DNA of 64,000 nucleotides from Stenotrophomonas rhizophila (GTDB taxonomy: Bacteria; Pseudomonadota; Gammaproteobacteria; Xanthomonadales; Xanthomonadaceae), in the NCBI RefSeq assembly GCF_003751305.1, contig NZ_RJKV01000001.1, positions 849,586 to 913,585 on the forward strand. Direction: 5' to 3'. The notes below the pieces were generated by a model that saw only the letters and a list, made by a program, of their open reading frames with translations, was not told the origin of the DNA and did no database searches. Below are positions 55,938 to 64,000 of this stretch, one piece after another (the first letter of the stretch is position 1; the number at the start of each line of letters is the position of its first letter). A program made the position numbers and the translations under genes.

Positions 55938-55966
55938 AAAAAAAAACAGCAACCGGGGTTGCTGTC
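55938..55966 (-). terminator. Rho-independent terminator of the tRNA-Arg cluster
   Basis: On the minus strand ACAGCAACCCCGGTTGCTGT followed by a run of T (nine A on the plus strand). Lies 14 bases behind the last tRNA-Arg. Confidence 0.9.
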
Positions 55967-55979
55967 TTCGTCGATGCAA

Positions 55980-56056
55980 TGGTGCGCCCGGAGAGATTCG
56001 AACTCCCGACCGCCTGGTTCGTAGCCAGGTACTCTATCCAACTGAGCTACGGGCGC
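55980..56056 (-). tRNA. tRNA-Arg(ACG), copy 3 in transcription order
   Basis: A 77-base tRNA with acceptor stem GCGCCCG/CGGGCGC, anticodon loop CTACGAA (anticodon ACG) in stem CCTGG/CCAGG, T-loop GTTCGAATC and encoded CCA. The A34 would be edited to inosine to read CGU, CGC and CGA. Identical to the two copies upstream of it. Confidence 0.98.
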
Positions 56057-56138
56057 ATTTGCATTGTCTGGTTGTGTGTCCTGCCGCGCGTGTCGCCACG
56101 TTCGACGGGAAGGCAAGCAGGCTTGCCGTTCGATGTAA

Positions 56139-56215
56139 TGGTGCGCCCGGAGAGATTCGAACTCCCGACCGCCTGGTTCGTAGCCAGGTACTCTATCCAA
56201 CTGAGCTACGGGCGC
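56139..56215 (-). tRNA. tRNA-Arg(ACG), copy 2
   Basis: Same 77-base sequence as the flanking copies, separated by 82 bases from the next and 54 from the previous. The spacers are different, so duplication is not recent or the spacers are free to drift. Confidence 0.98.
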
Positions 56216-56269
56216 ATTTACATCGAATTTTCATTACTGATACCGACGGCGAAATCGATACCCTGTTGA

Positions 56270-56346
56270 TGGTGCGCCCGGAGAGATTCGAACTCCCGAC
56301 CGCCTGGTTCGTAGCCAGGTACTCTATCCAACTGAGCTACGGGCGC
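56270..56346 (-). tRNA. tRNA-Arg(ACG), copy 1
   Basis: First transcribed of the three identical tRNA-Arg(ACG) genes. A near-consensus promoter lies 16 bases upstream, and one terminator follows the third copy, so the three form one operon. Confidence 0.98.
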
Positions 56347-56361
56347 GTCAACAGGAGCGGA

Positions 56362-56390
56362 ATTATGCGGATCGGCGTCGCATTCGTCAA
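56362..56390 (-). promoter_or_regulatory. Promoter of the tRNA-Arg operon
   Basis: On the minus strand TTGACG, 17 bases, CATAAT: a near-consensus sigma-70 promoter. It lies directly behind the stop of the upstream hydrolase gene. Confidence 0.8.
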
Positions 56391-56408
56391 CGGTTTTTGT
56401 GAAGGTCT

Positions 56409-57248
56409 TCATTCAAATGAACGAAGAAGCTGCTCCACCACGGCTTCCGGGGTTTTCATCCAAGCGAAGTGATCGGCACGCGCACCCAGCATCTGCGCAC
56501 TGACTACGCTGAGCTGCGCACGCATGCCCGGCATCTTGGCCAGCAGGCCCTGCATCGAGCCCGTCGGTGCCAACCAGTCACGGTCCATCACCACGGCGGT
56601 CGCCTGGCCGCGTAGTTCGCGCATCCCGGCCTCCAGATCGGTCGCCATGCCAGCGGCCGCGTAGTGGTTGTTGAGGCCCACGCGCGACCAGTCGCGGATC
56701 AACCCGCGCGCCTCGGTGCCACCGAAGCCAAGCTTCCTGCCGTGTAGGACCCCTTGGCGCTGGGCCAGCCAGGGCAGGAAGCGATACACCAGCGGCAGGG
56801 TCCAGCCACGCGGGGCCGGGAAGGTGCGCCAGTACGGCGTGCCACTGGCGACCAGCCACACGCGGGCGAAGCGCTGCGGATGCAGCCCGGCGAAGCAGCA
56901 GGCCAGCTGGCCGCCGAGACTGTGGCCGCCGATGATCACGGGTGTTTCAGCGTCTGCGGGCATGTTTGCCAGGCTCGCCGGCAGGTCCTGCTCAAGGATG
57001 TCGCGGTAGCCCCAGTCCTGCGTGCGCGACGGGCGCAGGCTGCTGCTGCCGTTGCCACGCCACTCGTGCAGGTACACCGCGATGCCGCGCGCAGCGAGCG
57101 CCTCGGCGAACGGCAGGTAATGGCGCGCGGCCACGCCCAGCGCCGGCAGCCACAGCAGACGTGCGCGCGGGTGTGTCGGTACACGCGCCAGCAGTTCGAC
57201 GCGATGGCCATCGCCGGTCTGCACGGGCAGGGGCGAGGCGTCGATCAT
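56409..57248 (-). CDS. Alpha/beta-fold hydrolase
   Basis: A 279-residue cytosolic hydrolase. Nucleophile in IIGGHSLGGQL (Ser about residue 99), strand LLWLPALGVAARHYLPFA as the oxyanion region, acid in VMDRDWLAP and His in ARADHFAWM near the C-terminus. Substrate unknown. It overlaps thiD by four bases (ATGA), so is translated with it; a link to thiamine or HMP recycling is possible but unproven. Confidence 0.85.
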   Translation of the reverse strand: MIDASPLPVQTGDGHRVELLARVPTHPRARLLWLPALGVAARHYLPFAEALAARGIAVYLHEWRGNGSSSLRPSRTQDWGYRDILEQDLPASLANMPADAETPVIIGGHSLGGQLACCFAGLHPQRFARVWLVASGTPYWRTFPAPRGWTLPLVYRFLPWLAQRQGVLHGRKLGFGGTEARGLIRDWSRVGLNNHYAAAGMATDLEAGMRELRGQATAVVMDRDWLAPTGSMQGLLAKMPGMRAQLSVVSAQMLGARADHFAWMKTPEAVVEQLLRSFE

Positions 57249-58054
57249 GCCGGGCGTGCCGCGCCGAAGTGGTCGATCACCAGTACTTCGCTGCGGCCCG
57301 GGTAATAACCGCTCTGCAGGCCGCGCGCGACGTAGTCGATGGCCGCTTCGCAGGCATTGGGCAATGACAGCCCCTGGCACAGCTGTGCAGTGATCGCCGA
57401 GGCCAGCGTGCAACCGGTGCCGTGCGCATCCACCGGCAGGCGGGTATGGATGAATTCTTCGCGGGTCACGCCGTCGAAGTAGCGATCGATCACGCGGTTG
57501 CCTTCGTCCATATGCCCGCCCTTGAGCAGGACCGCGCCGGCGCCCAGTTCAAGCAACGCGTCGGCGGCATCTTCGGCATCCTCGGCGTTGATGATGCGGC
57601 GGCCGAGCAGCAGTTCGGCTTCGGGTGTGTTGGGCGTCAGCAGCGTGGCCAGCGGGATCAGGCGCGTGCGCATCGCCTCCAGTGCGCTGGCTTCGAGCAG
57701 CCTGGCGCCGCTGGTGGCGACCATCACCGGATCCAGCACCACGTGCGGTGGGCGGTGCTTTTCCAGCGCGTCGGCGACCAGGCCGATCACCTCGGCATTG
57801 GCCAGCATGCCCAGTTTCACCGCATGGATATCGAAATCGGCGAAGCAGGCATCGATCTGCGCCTGCAGGAAGGCCAGCGGCGGCACGTGTACGGCGGTAA
57901 CGCCGCGGGTGTTCTGTGCGGTCAGGGCGGCGATCGCGGACAGGCCATGCACGCGATGGGCGGCGAAGGCCTTCAGGTCGGCCTGGATGCCGGCGCCACC
58001 GCCGGAATCGGAGCCGGCGATGGTCAGGGCGGAAACGGGGCTGGAGGGCGTCAT
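57245..58054 (-). CDS. thiD: Hydroxymethylpyrimidine/phosphomethylpyrimidine kinase
   Basis: A 269-residue ribokinase-fold enzyme phosphorylating HMP and HMP-P in thiamine synthesis. Motifs are [18 protein letters not shown] (about residues 14-31), [14 protein letters not shown] and the anion-hole [16 protein letters not shown] use the ATG at 58054; an in-frame TTG at 58069 is an alternative. No TPP riboswitch is visible in the 43-base gap upstream. Forms an operon with the hydrolase. Confidence 0.95.
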   Translation of the reverse strand: MTPSSPVSALTIAGSDSGGGAGIQADLKAFAAHRVHGLSAIAALTAQNTRGVTAVHVPPLAFLQAQIDACFADFDIHAVKLGMLANAEVIGLVADALEKHRPPHVVLDPVMVATSGARLLEASALEAMRTRLIPLATLLTPNTPEAELLLGRRIINAEDAEDAADALLELGAGAVLLKGGHMDEGNRVIDRYFDGVTREEFIHTRLPVDAHGTGCTLASAITAQLCQGLSLPNACEAAIDYVARGLQSGYYPGRSEVLVIDHFGAARPA

Positions 58055-58097
58055 AGCCCGATTGTGCAATGTTTGCCGCGGCAGTGCTGCCGCGCCG

Positions 58098-58769
58098 TCA
58101 GCGCGCCCGCAGCAGCAGCCACTGCCGGTACAGCACGTAGCCCAGCCCGGTGCCGCCGGTCAGCAGCGCGGGGGCGAGCAGGGCGTCGTAGCCGAAGCGC
58201 AGGAACAGCAGGGCGCCGATCACGCCGCCAGCCAGGAAGCCGCTGACGATCAAGCCGCTCAGGGTCAGCCGTCGGATCGGCAGTGGCAGCCCGCGCAGCA
58301 GATGGCCCAACCCGATCCCCAGATCGGTGAACATGCCGCTGAGGTGGGTGGTGCGCACCACTGCGCCACTGAAGGTGGTGGCCATTGCGTTCTGCAGGCC
58401 GCAGGCCATCGCCGCGGCCAGTGCGCCCCAGATCTGCTGCTGTTTGAACAGGGGAATCGCGATCAGCAGCAACAGCGATTCCAGCGCCAGCACCACGCCA
58501 TAGCGACGGCCCAGCTGCAGGCCGCTGTCCTGGATGATCACGCCGCTGAGCGTGGCGCCCACGCAGAACGCGATCAGCAGGCCCCACAGGTGACCGACCA
58601 CGCGCCAGTCGCGCTGGGCCAGGGCCATCCCGAGCTGGCTGGTGGTGCCGGTCATGTGGCTGACCGCCTGGTGTTCGAAGCCCAGGAAGCCGACCACGTT
58701 GACCATCCCGGCCACGCAGGACAGGGCGATCGCCCCGATCCAGACCCAGGTGGGCAGCCGGATGCTCAT
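58098..58769 (-). CDS. DUF1275 (YoaK-like) membrane protein
   Basis: A 223-residue protein with about six membrane helices. It shows the family features [23 protein letters not shown] and [22 protein letters not shown]. Function is unknown in this family. Probably cotranscribed with thiD. Confidence 0.88.
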   Translation of the reverse strand: MSIRLPTWVWIGAIALSCVAGMVNVVGFLGFEHQAVSHMTGTTSQLGMALAQRDWRVVGHLWGLLIAFCVGATLSGVIIQDSGLQLGRRYGVVLALESLLLLIAIPLFKQQQIWGALAAAMACGLQNAMATTFSGAVVRTTHLSGMFTDLGIGLGHLLRGLPLPIRRLTLSGLIVSGFLAGGVIGALLFLRFGYDALLAPALLTGGTGLGYVLYRQWLLLRAR

Positions 58770-58799
58770 CCGGCGTGCGTAGGGGGGGTCACGGCACGA

Positions 58800-59306
58800 T
58801 CAACGACCCGCGGGCGGGCCGTTGAACTGCACATCCGAAAAACTGCCGCTGCCCGGATCGAACACCGCGCCCCAGAACTGCGCGCCCCCATCGCAGACCC
58901 GGATCGCATCACGCGCTGGATCGATGTCGGCATCGTCAGGCAGATGGAAGGCGTTGAGGTAGATCAGCTTGCGCGCGTTCATCTCGATGCCGACGTACTG
59001 GCGATCGAAATCGGCGGCCTTTGGCACCTGCGCCTCCAGCGTCGGCAAGGCGGCTTCGAGCTGCTCGACATCCTTGCGGCTGGGCGCCCAGTAACCGGTG
59101 ACCCGTCCGGCCTCGCGGCCGGGACTGTCGCGCGAGCAGGTATCGAGGACCTGGGCGGCGACGATCGGTCGCGTCACCACCCAGGACTGGCCGGTCTTGA
59201 TTGCGGTCGGGACGCTGGCGCCCGGACGCGTGTTGGCGGGCGTGCAGGCCGCCGCCAGCGCAGCAAGCGCCAGCAGCAGGACGGCACGGGACAGGGAACG
59301 GCTCAC
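58800..59306 (-). CDS. Lipoprotein of unknown function
   Basis: A 168-residue exported lipoprotein with a clear lipobox (ALAAAC, Cys about residue 21). The mature part has two further Cys residues (DTCSRD and RVCDGG) that may form a disulfide, and no recognised domain. GTG start overlapping the phoH stop by four bases (GTGA), so translationally coupled to it. Confidence 0.75.
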   Translation of the reverse strand: MSRSLSRAVLLLALAALAAACTPANTRPGASVPTAIKTGQSWVVTRPIVAAQVLDTCSRDSPGREAGRVTGYWAPSRKDVEQLEAALPTLEAQVPKAADFDRQYVGIEMNARKLIYLNAFHLPDDADIDPARDAIRVCDGGAQFWGAVFDPGSGSFSDVQFNGPPAGR

Positions 59307-60700
59307 AACACCTCCGAAGCGTAATCGGCCAGGCGCGAACGCTCGCCACGGCGCAGCGTGACGTGCGCGCTGTGCGGCCAGTTCTTGAAACGGTCCACCG
59401 CGTAGGTCAGGCCCGAGGTGGTCTCGGTGAGGTATGGAGTATCGATCTGTTCGACGTTGCCCAGGCAGACGATCTTGGTGCCCGGGCCGGCACGGGTGAT
59501 CAGGGTTTTCATCTGCTTGGGGGTGAGATTCTGCGCTTCATCCAGGATCAGATAACGCGACAGGAAGGTGCGGCCACGCATGAAGTTCAGCGAGCGGATC
59601 TTGATCCGGCTGGCGATCAGGTCGTTGGTGGCTGCACGCCCCCATGCGCCGCCTTCCTGGGTATGCGTGAGCACTTCCAGGTTGTCGGTCAGCGCGCCCA
59701 TCCACGGGGTCATCTTTTCTTCTTCGGTACCGGGCAGGAAACCGATGTCCTCGCCGACGCTGACCGTCGCACGGGTCATGATGATCTCGCGGTAGCGCTG
59801 CTGGTCCATGGTCTGGGCCAGGCCCGCGGCCAGCGCGAGCAGCGTCTTGCCGGTGCCGGCGGTGCCGAGCAGAGTGACGAAATCGATCTCCGGGTCCATC
59901 AACGCATTGAGCGCGAAGTTCTGCTCCCGGTTGCGCGCGCTGATGCCCCACACCGCGTGGCTGCCGTGGCGGAAATCGTTGACCAGCGACAGGGTGATCT
60001 TGTCGCCGTCCACCTTGGCCACGCGCAGTTCGACTTCATCGTCGCCCGGCAGGTAGGCGTACTGGTTGGGGTGCCAGTTCTCGTCTTCGCTGGCGATGAT
60101 TTCGTAACTGGTGCGGCCCTTGTCGCTCCAGCTGCGCAGGCTGTCGGTGTGCTTCTTCCAGAAGTCTTCCGGCAGCTCGGTGGCGCCGGTGTAGAGCAGG
60201 CTGAAATCGTCCAGCGCGCGGTCGTTCTCGTAATCCTCGGAAACGATGCCGGCAATCGCCGCCTTGATCCGCAGATTGATGTCCTTGGACACGAACACCA
60301 CCGGAATCTCGGGCACCTGTTCCTTCAGCGCCAGGATCGCGCCGAGGATGGCGTTGTCCGGAATCACCGCGCCGAAGCTCTTGCCCGCATCGAAGTGACT
60401 GGTCTGGAAACGCAGCAGGCCCACGCTCTGCTTGCCACGCAGCTGCAGCCCGTTCGGGCGCTGCAGCGGGATGCCATCGGCCAGGTTGTCCAGGCCCGAG
60501 GCCTGCACCAGCTCATTGAGGAAACGGCTGACCTGGCGCGCATTGCGGCTCGCCTCGGTGGTGCCCTTCTTGCCGTTGTCCAGCTCTTCGATCACCTGCA
60601 TCGGCAGGTAGACATCATGCTCCTCGAACTTGAACAGCGCGGTCGGATCGTGCATCAGCACGTTGGTATCCAGTACGTAGATGCGCTTGCCTCGGGTCAT
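59303..60700 (-). CDS. PIN-PhoH fusion protein (PhoH2-like)
   Basis: A 465-residue protein with an N-terminal PIN RNase domain (residues 1-140; [12 protein letters not shown] gives the first acidic residue) and a C-terminal PhoH ATPase domain with Walker [13 protein letters not shown] near residue 255 and Walker [11 protein letters not shown]. PhoH2 proteins are sequence-specific RNA helicase-nucleases. Start at 60700 gives [13 protein letters not shown]. An exported lipoprotein gene is coupled behind it, an odd partner. Confidence 0.93.
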   Translation of the reverse strand: MTRGKRIYVLDTNVLMHDPTALFKFEEHDVYLPMQVIEELDNGKKGTTEASRNARQVSRFLNELVQASGLDNLADGIPLQRPNGLQLRGKQSVGLLRFQTSHFDAGKSFGAVIPDNAILGAILALKEQVPEIPVVFVSKDINLRIKAAIAGIVSEDYENDRALDDFSLLYTGATELPEDFWKKHTDSLRSWSDKGRTSYEIIASEDENWHPNQYAYLPGDDEVELRVAKVDGDKITLSLVNDFRHGSHAVWGISARNREQNFALNALMDPEIDFVTLLGTAGTGKTLLALAAGLAQTMDQQRYREIIMTRATVSVGEDIGFLPGTEEEKMTPWMGALTDNLEVLTHTQEGGAWGRAATNDLIASRIKIRSLNFMRGRTFLSRYLILDEAQNLTPKQMKTLITRAGPGTKIVCLGNVEQIDTPYLTETTSGLTYAVDRFKNWPHSAHVTLRRGERSRLADYASEVL

Positions 60701-60781
60701 CGTCAATTCCTGGTGGCAGAACAGGGACAAGCCATCACAACCTGCGGGGCAGGGTGATGGCCATTGGGGGTGCCGGGTTGA

Positions 60782-61261
60782 TCACTGGGTTTTCGCGGCC
60801 TTCAGGGCTTCAAGGACAGTGTCTGCGTGGCCGGCCACTTTGACCTTGCGCCACACCTGCACGATACGACTGTCCGGCGAAATGAGGAAGGTGCTGCGCT
60901 CGATGCCACGCACCTGCTTGCCGTACATGTTCTTCAGCTTGATCACGTCGAACGCGGTGCACAGCGCTTCATCGCCATCGCTGATCAGCGGGAAGGCGAA
61001 GCCCTGCCTGGCGCAGAAATTGTCGTGGGATTTGACCGAATCGCGGGAGACGCCGAAGACGCGGGCGCCGGCCTGGGTGAACTGCGGGAGCAGCGCGTTG
61101 AAATCGATGCCCTCGGTGGTGCAGCCCGGGGTGCTGTCCTTGGGGTAGAAGTACAGCACCAGCCACTGGCCGGCCAGATCGCCGAGGGTGGTGGTCTCGC
61201 CGCCGGACAACGCCAGCGGCAGTGCGAGGGTGGTGCTGTCCAGGGTGTCGCCGTCGTTCAT
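60782..61261 (-). CDS. bcp: Thiol peroxidase of the BCP/PrxQ family
   Basis: A 159-residue peroxiredoxin that reduces hydrogen and organic peroxides with thioredoxin. The peroxidatic Cys47 is in TPGCTTEG. The Cys five residues later of E. coli BCP is replaced, but Cys83 (NFCARQGF) is present, matching the Cys47-Cys83 pair reported for Xylella PrxQ. So it should be an atypical 2-Cys enzyme of that type. Lies between gcvR and phoH on the same strand. Confidence 0.95.
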   Translation of the reverse strand: MNDGDTLDSTTLALPLALSGGETTTLGDLAGQWLVLYFYPKDSTPGCTTEGIDFNALLPQFTQAGARVFGVSRDSVKSHDNFCARQGFAFPLISDGDEALCTAFDVIKLKNMYGKQVRGIERSTFLISPDSRIVQVWRKVKVAGHADTVLEALKAAKTQ

Positions 61262-61339
61262 GGGTTCCTTTCCGGATCCTGGGGTAGATCTACTACAACT
61301 GCATGAAACCCCGCGCGCCCGTGACGAACGCGCGAAACA

Positions 61340-61900
61340 TCAGAATTTCATCGGGTCCATGATCGCATCGAGGTTCAGGTGATCGCAGAACTCGAGGAAA
61401 TCATCGCGCAGCGCGGCAATGTGCATGTTCGCCGGCACCCCGATCGTCACCTGCGCGGAGAACATTTCCGCACCGGTCTGCATCGCGCGGTAACGCGTGC
61501 TCTGCAGGTTTTCGATGGTGATGCCCTGGCGGTCGAAGAAATCGGCCAGCTGGAACAGGATCCCCGGCTTGTCGGCCGCGATCACTTCCACGATGTAGGG
61601 CAGCAGGTTGGACTGGGCCTGCTTGGCACCGGTGCGATACCAGACCAGCTTCAGGCCTTCCTCGCGCTCCAGCCGGGTCAGCATCGCTTCCAGCTTCGCC
61701 ACCGAGTCCCACGAGCCGGTGGCCAGGGCGGTGACGGACACGTCGCGACCGACCGTGGCCAGGCGGGCATCGACCAGATTGCAGCCACTGTCGGCGATAC
61801 GCCGGGTCACAGGCAGCAGGGGGGACTCCGGATGCGTCGTATAGGCGTTGATCAGGAGGTGGTTTTCGGTCGGCGCAGGCCGCGGCGTGGTGTCGGTCAA
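61340..61900 (-). CDS. gcvR: GcvR-like ACT-domain regulator
   Basis: A 186-residue protein with two ACT domains, like GcvR, which represses the glycine cleavage operon by binding GcvA in E. coli. The first domain has [19 protein letters not shown] and [15 protein letters not shown]; the second has [20 protein letters not shown]. No ATG is available near the conserved start, so I place it at the TTG at 61900 (GGAACC upstream). It is divergent from dapA. No gcv gene nearby. Confidence 0.85.
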   Translation of the reverse strand: MTDTTPRPAPTENHLLINAYTTHPESPLLPVTRRIADSGCNLVDARLATVGRDVSVTALATGSWDSVAKLEAMLTRLEREEGLKLVWYRTGAKQAQSNLLPYIVEVIAADKPGILFQLADFFDRQGITIENLQSTRYRAMQTGAEMFSAQVTIGVPANMHIAALRDDFLEFCDHLNLDAIMDPMKF

Positions 61901-62058
61901 GATGGTTCCGGGTGATGCAAGGTGAGTCTGAACGGCCGGACGACGGCACGTTCGCCGGAGTCCAGCATACTTGCCCGCGCTTTCGACCCGCAAGTAACAT
62001 GCAACGTACATCTGGCCGGCGTTTACGCAGGCGGGGTGCCCCCTTTCTTCCGAGCACG

Positions 62059-62958
62059 ATGTCCTTGTCCCTTTCCGGTCTCATCACCGCGCTGGCGACG
62101 CCCTTCCAGGCGAACGGCGCATTGGATCCCGACGGTTGGCAGCGCCTGCTGCACCTGCAACTGGAGGGTGGTGTTCACGGGGTGGTGGTGGCCGGTTCGA
62201 CCGGTGAAGCCGCGGCCCTGTCCGACGACGAATACGACCAGTTGCTGCGCAGTGCGGTCAAAACCGTCGCCGGGCGCATCCCGGTGCTGGCCGGGACCGG
62301 GCTGTCGGGGACGGCCAAAACCATCGAGCAGACCCGCCGGGCGGCCGCCAATGGCGCCACCCATGCGCTGGTGGTGACCCCGCCGTACGTGCGCCCCACG
62401 CAGGCTGGCCTGATCGCGCATTACCGCGCCGTGGCCGACCAGGGCGGCCTGCCGGTCATCCTGTACAACGTGCCCGGCCGCACCGGCTGCGACATGCTGC
62501 CCGAGACCGTGGCCGAACTGGCCCGGCACCCGAACATCGTGGGCATCAAGGAGGCGGTCGGCGATGTGGGCCGCGTCAATGCCCTGCTGGCGCTGCGTTC
62601 GCCGGATTTCGCCATCCTCAGCGGTGACGACGGTACGGCCGCGCGCTCGATCCTGTCCGGCGTGGATGGCCTGATCTCGGTGGGCTCCAACGCCCTGCCG
62701 GGCGCGTATCGCCGGATGTGCGATCTTGCGGCGGCCGGTGAGCGCGAGGCGACCGAGGCGTGGGATGCGCGCCTGGAACCGTTCCATGAATTCTGCGGCG
62801 TGGAGTCCAATCCGATTCCGGTGAAGGACCTGCTGCGCCGGATCGGCATTGGTGACGGCCTGCGCCTGCCGCTGCTGCCCTTGTCCGCGGCCCATCACGC
62901 CGCTGCCGAACACCTGGCCACCGATATCGGTGCGCTGGAAGCACTATCCAACCACTGA
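62059..62958 (+). CDS. dapA: 4-hydroxy-tetrahydrodipicolinate synthase
   Basis: A 299-residue aldolase-fold enzyme condensing pyruvate with aspartate semialdehyde in lysine and diaminopimelate synthesis. The Schiff-base Lys164 is in VGIKEAVGD, the catalytic Tyr136 in LYNVPGRTG and the GSTGE loop is at 46-50. Start at 62059 gives [16 protein letters not shown]. It is followed by a bamC-like gene after 26 bases, as in E. coli dapA-bamC. Confidence 0.96.
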   Translation: MSLSLSGLITALATPFQANGALDPDGWQRLLHLQLEGGVHGVVVAGSTGEAAALSDDEYDQLLRSAVKTVAGRIPVLAGTGLSGTAKTIEQTRRAAANGATHALVVTPPYVRPTQAGLIAHYRAVADQGGLPVILYNVPGRTGCDMLPETVAELARHPNIVGIKEAVGDVGRVNALLALRSPDFAILSGDDGTAARSILSGVDGLISVGSNALPGAYRRMCDLAAAGEREATEAWDARLEPFHEFCGVESNPIPVKDLLRRIGIGDGLRLPLLPLSAAHHAAAEHLATDIGALEALSNH

Positions 62959-62984
62959 TCACAGTGGTCACTCAGGAGATTCCC

Positions 62985-63512
62985 ATGCGTCAATCCGTTT
63001 CCGCCTTCCGCGTGCTGTCCTTCGCGATCCTGGCCACCGCCACCCTCGTCGGCACCACCGGTTGCTTCAAGCGTGGCGCCAAGGGCGACTATGCCCTGGC
63101 CCCGGAAGTGCGTCCGCTGGAAGTGCCGCCGGATCTGAACGTCCCGGCTGGCCAGGCCGCTGCCACCGCCGCCGTCGCCAGTTCGACGCTGGCGTCGCAG
63201 GCCGCGCGTCCGGCCCCGGCCGCGAATCCGGCCGCCGCCAACAACGCCGGCTTCACCGTGCCGGGCACCAAGGAAGAGGTGTTCGCCAAGGTCGGCACCG
63301 CCCTGGAGACCGTTGACGGCGTGAAGATCGCCAGCAAGGCCCAGCTGCTGGGTTCCTACGACGTGGCCTTCGAAGGCAGCGACTTCCTGGTCCGCGTCGT
63401 TGCGGTCGATGCCGGTGCATACGTCTCGGCCGTGGATCCGCGTGGCATGCCGGCCACCGCCGCCGCCCCGACCAAGCTGCTGGGTGAGCTGAAGGCGAAG
63501 CTGGCTCCCTGA
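62985..63512 (+). CDS. Short BamC-like lipoprotein
   Basis: A 175-residue outer-membrane lipoprotein. The signal peptide ends in the lipobox GTTGC (Cys about residue 27). An unstructured N-terminal stretch with GDY and RPLEVPPDLNVP resembles the BamD-binding segment of BamC. One small alpha/beta domain follows (VPGTKEEVFAKVGTALETV onward). E. coli BamC (about 344 residues) has two such domains, so this would be a half-size form. Position behind dapA supports the assignment. Confidence 0.7.
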   Translation: MRQSVSAFRVLSFAILATATLVGTTGCFKRGAKGDYALAPEVRPLEVPPDLNVPAGQAAATAAVASSTLASQAARPAPAANPAAANNAGFTVPGTKEEVFAKVGTALETVDGVKIASKAQLLGSYDVAFEGSDFLVRVVAVDAGAYVSAVDPRGMPATAAAPTKLLGELKAKLAP

Positions 63513-63522
63513 AGCGCCAGCG

Positions 63523-63624
63523 GTAAGGCCCGGCCGCTGGCCGGGCAGGCGCGCACAGCGTGCCGTCCAGGTGCGACCTGGATGGCGTTGGAGCGGGCAG
63601 CAGCCGGCCAGCGGCCGGCACTAC
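63523..63624. repeat. SMAG/REP palindromes in inverted pair
   Basis: GTAAGGCCCGGCCGCTGGCCGGGC-type copy (63523-63545) and an inverted GCCGGCCAGCGGCCGGC copy ending CTAC (63602-63624), with a weaker hairpin between. Located directly after the bamC-like stop. Confidence 0.85.
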
Positions 63625-63646
63625 CGAAGCTGCGGGTCAGAGAAAC

Positions 63647-63673
63647 AAAAAGGGCGCCCTCGGCGCCCTTTTT
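63647..63673. terminator. Bidirectional terminator between the bamC-like gene and fdxA
   Basis: AAAAAGGGCGCC-CTC-GGCGCCCTTTTT, a symmetric stem with A and T tracts that can serve both convergent genes. Confidence 0.93.
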
Positions 63674-63696
63674 CGTTGCTGCAAGAGCCGGGAGGC

Positions 63697-64000
63697 TCAG
63701 CGTTCCAGAAGCTTCAGCTTGTCCGGTTTGCCGTCCCATTCGCCGGCATCGGCGGGCGGGTCCTTGCGCACGGTGAGCACCGGCCAGGCCTGGGCCAGCT
63801 CGGCGTTCAGGGCGACGAATGCTTCCTGCCCGGCGGGCACGTCGTCTTCGGGGAAGATCGCGTTGACCGGGCACTCCGGTTCGCACAGGGTGCAATCGAT
63901 GCACTCATCCGGGTCGATCACCAGGAAGTTGGGGCCTTCGTGGAAGCAATCCACGGGGCACACTTCCACGCAATCGGTGTGTTTGCACTTGATGCAGTTT
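63697..64000 (-). CDS. fdxA: Ferredoxin FdxA (7Fe type), 5' end outside the window
   Basis: The C-terminal 100 or so residues of a 7Fe ferredoxin carrying one [3Fe-4S] and one [4Fe-4S] cluster. The visible protein begins with [19 protein letters not shown], then [12 protein letters not shown] holds the second cysteine set. The C-terminal extension ends in KLKLLER. Only the first few residues are missing beyond the window edge. An electron carrier with partners unknown. Confidence 0.95.
   Translation of the reverse strand, partial: NCIKCKHTDCVEVCPVDCFHEGPNFLVIDPDECIDCTLCEPECPVNAIFPEDDVPAGQEAFVALNAELAQAWPVLTVRKDPPADAGEWDGKPDKLKLLER

Noticed and set aside
55918..56472. Plus-strand frames with repeated GAPGEIRTPDRLVRSQVL or RPERFELPTAWFVARY
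   Set aside because: These are antisense translations of the tRNA-Arg genes, a well-known source of spurious proteins.
58055..58097. TPP riboswitch before thiD
   Set aside because: Only 43 bases separate the genes and no THI-box sequence is present.

Overview
The window is a 64-kb piece of a gamma-proteobacterial chromosome of the Xanthomonadaceae, most likely Stenotrophomonas. Three lines of evidence support this. The DNA is GC-rich, with strongly G/C third codon positions. The lexA operator is TTAGTAGTAATACTACTAA, the form known from xanthomonads and unlike the E. coli SOS box. Short palindromes that start with GTAG, the SMAG repeats described for Stenotrophomonas maltophilia, sit behind many stop codons. 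No phage, insertion sequence, CRISPR array or secretion island is visible. Most of the window is core chromosome.

Layout. 0.4-12.9 kb: a chemoreceptor with a long HAMP-rich region, a degenerate TraB/GumN-like secreted protein, a short BLUF blue-light sensor, an orphan nucleotide-sugar dehydrogenase, a membrane-anchored glutamate-synthase-like oxidoreductase and several single-gene enzymes. 12.9-20.2 kb: an array of four tandem palindromes, exoD with a CNNM/CBS transporter gene, a DUF47-pit phosphate uptake pair, and parE. 20.4-31.3 kb: two housekeeping runs, pyrG-kdsA-(membrane protein)-eno-ftsB-ispD-ispF-truD and surE-pcm-yqaA-nlpD, separated by a convergent smr gene. They cover CTP synthesis, Kdo synthesis, glycolysis/RNA decay, division, isoprenoids, tRNA pseudouridylation and amidase activation. 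31.3-39.8 kb: yhbY, rlmE-ftsH, folP-miaA-hfq-hflX and a PncC/CinA-like gene. 39.8-47.8 kb: ubiB-like kinase, an SMAG-rich spacer, then the SOS and translation block lexA-recA-recX-alaS-csrA-tRNA-Ser(GCU).

47.8-56.3 kb is the most accessory part: a VOC protein, a periplasmic ankyrin protein, a Tat-exported aldo/keto reductase, a TonB-dependent receptor, a divergent pirin/LysR pair and an alpha/beta hydrolase. It ends at three identical tRNA-Arg(ACG) genes on the opposite strand. In E. coli csrA, tRNA-Ser(GCU) and the tRNA-Arg(ACG) cluster are contiguous, so this block looks like a split of an old synteny group. 56.4-64 kb: hydrolase-thiD, a DUF1275 protein, lipoprotein-phoH (PIN fusion), prxQ, gcvR, dapA with a short bamC-like lipoprotein, and the end of fdxA running off the window.

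Regulation visible in the DNA includes a LexA box over the lexA -10 element that probably makes a leaderless mRNA, a csrA leader with GGA sites placed for autoregulation, a long pyrG leader with a possible upstream reading frame, and clear promoters and terminators around the tRNA genes. No wholly new multi-gene system is evident. The best leads are the ankyrin/Tat-reductase pair, the split tRNA cluster, the BLUF protein, the TraB-like pseudoenzyme, the pyrG leader frame and the tandem REP array.
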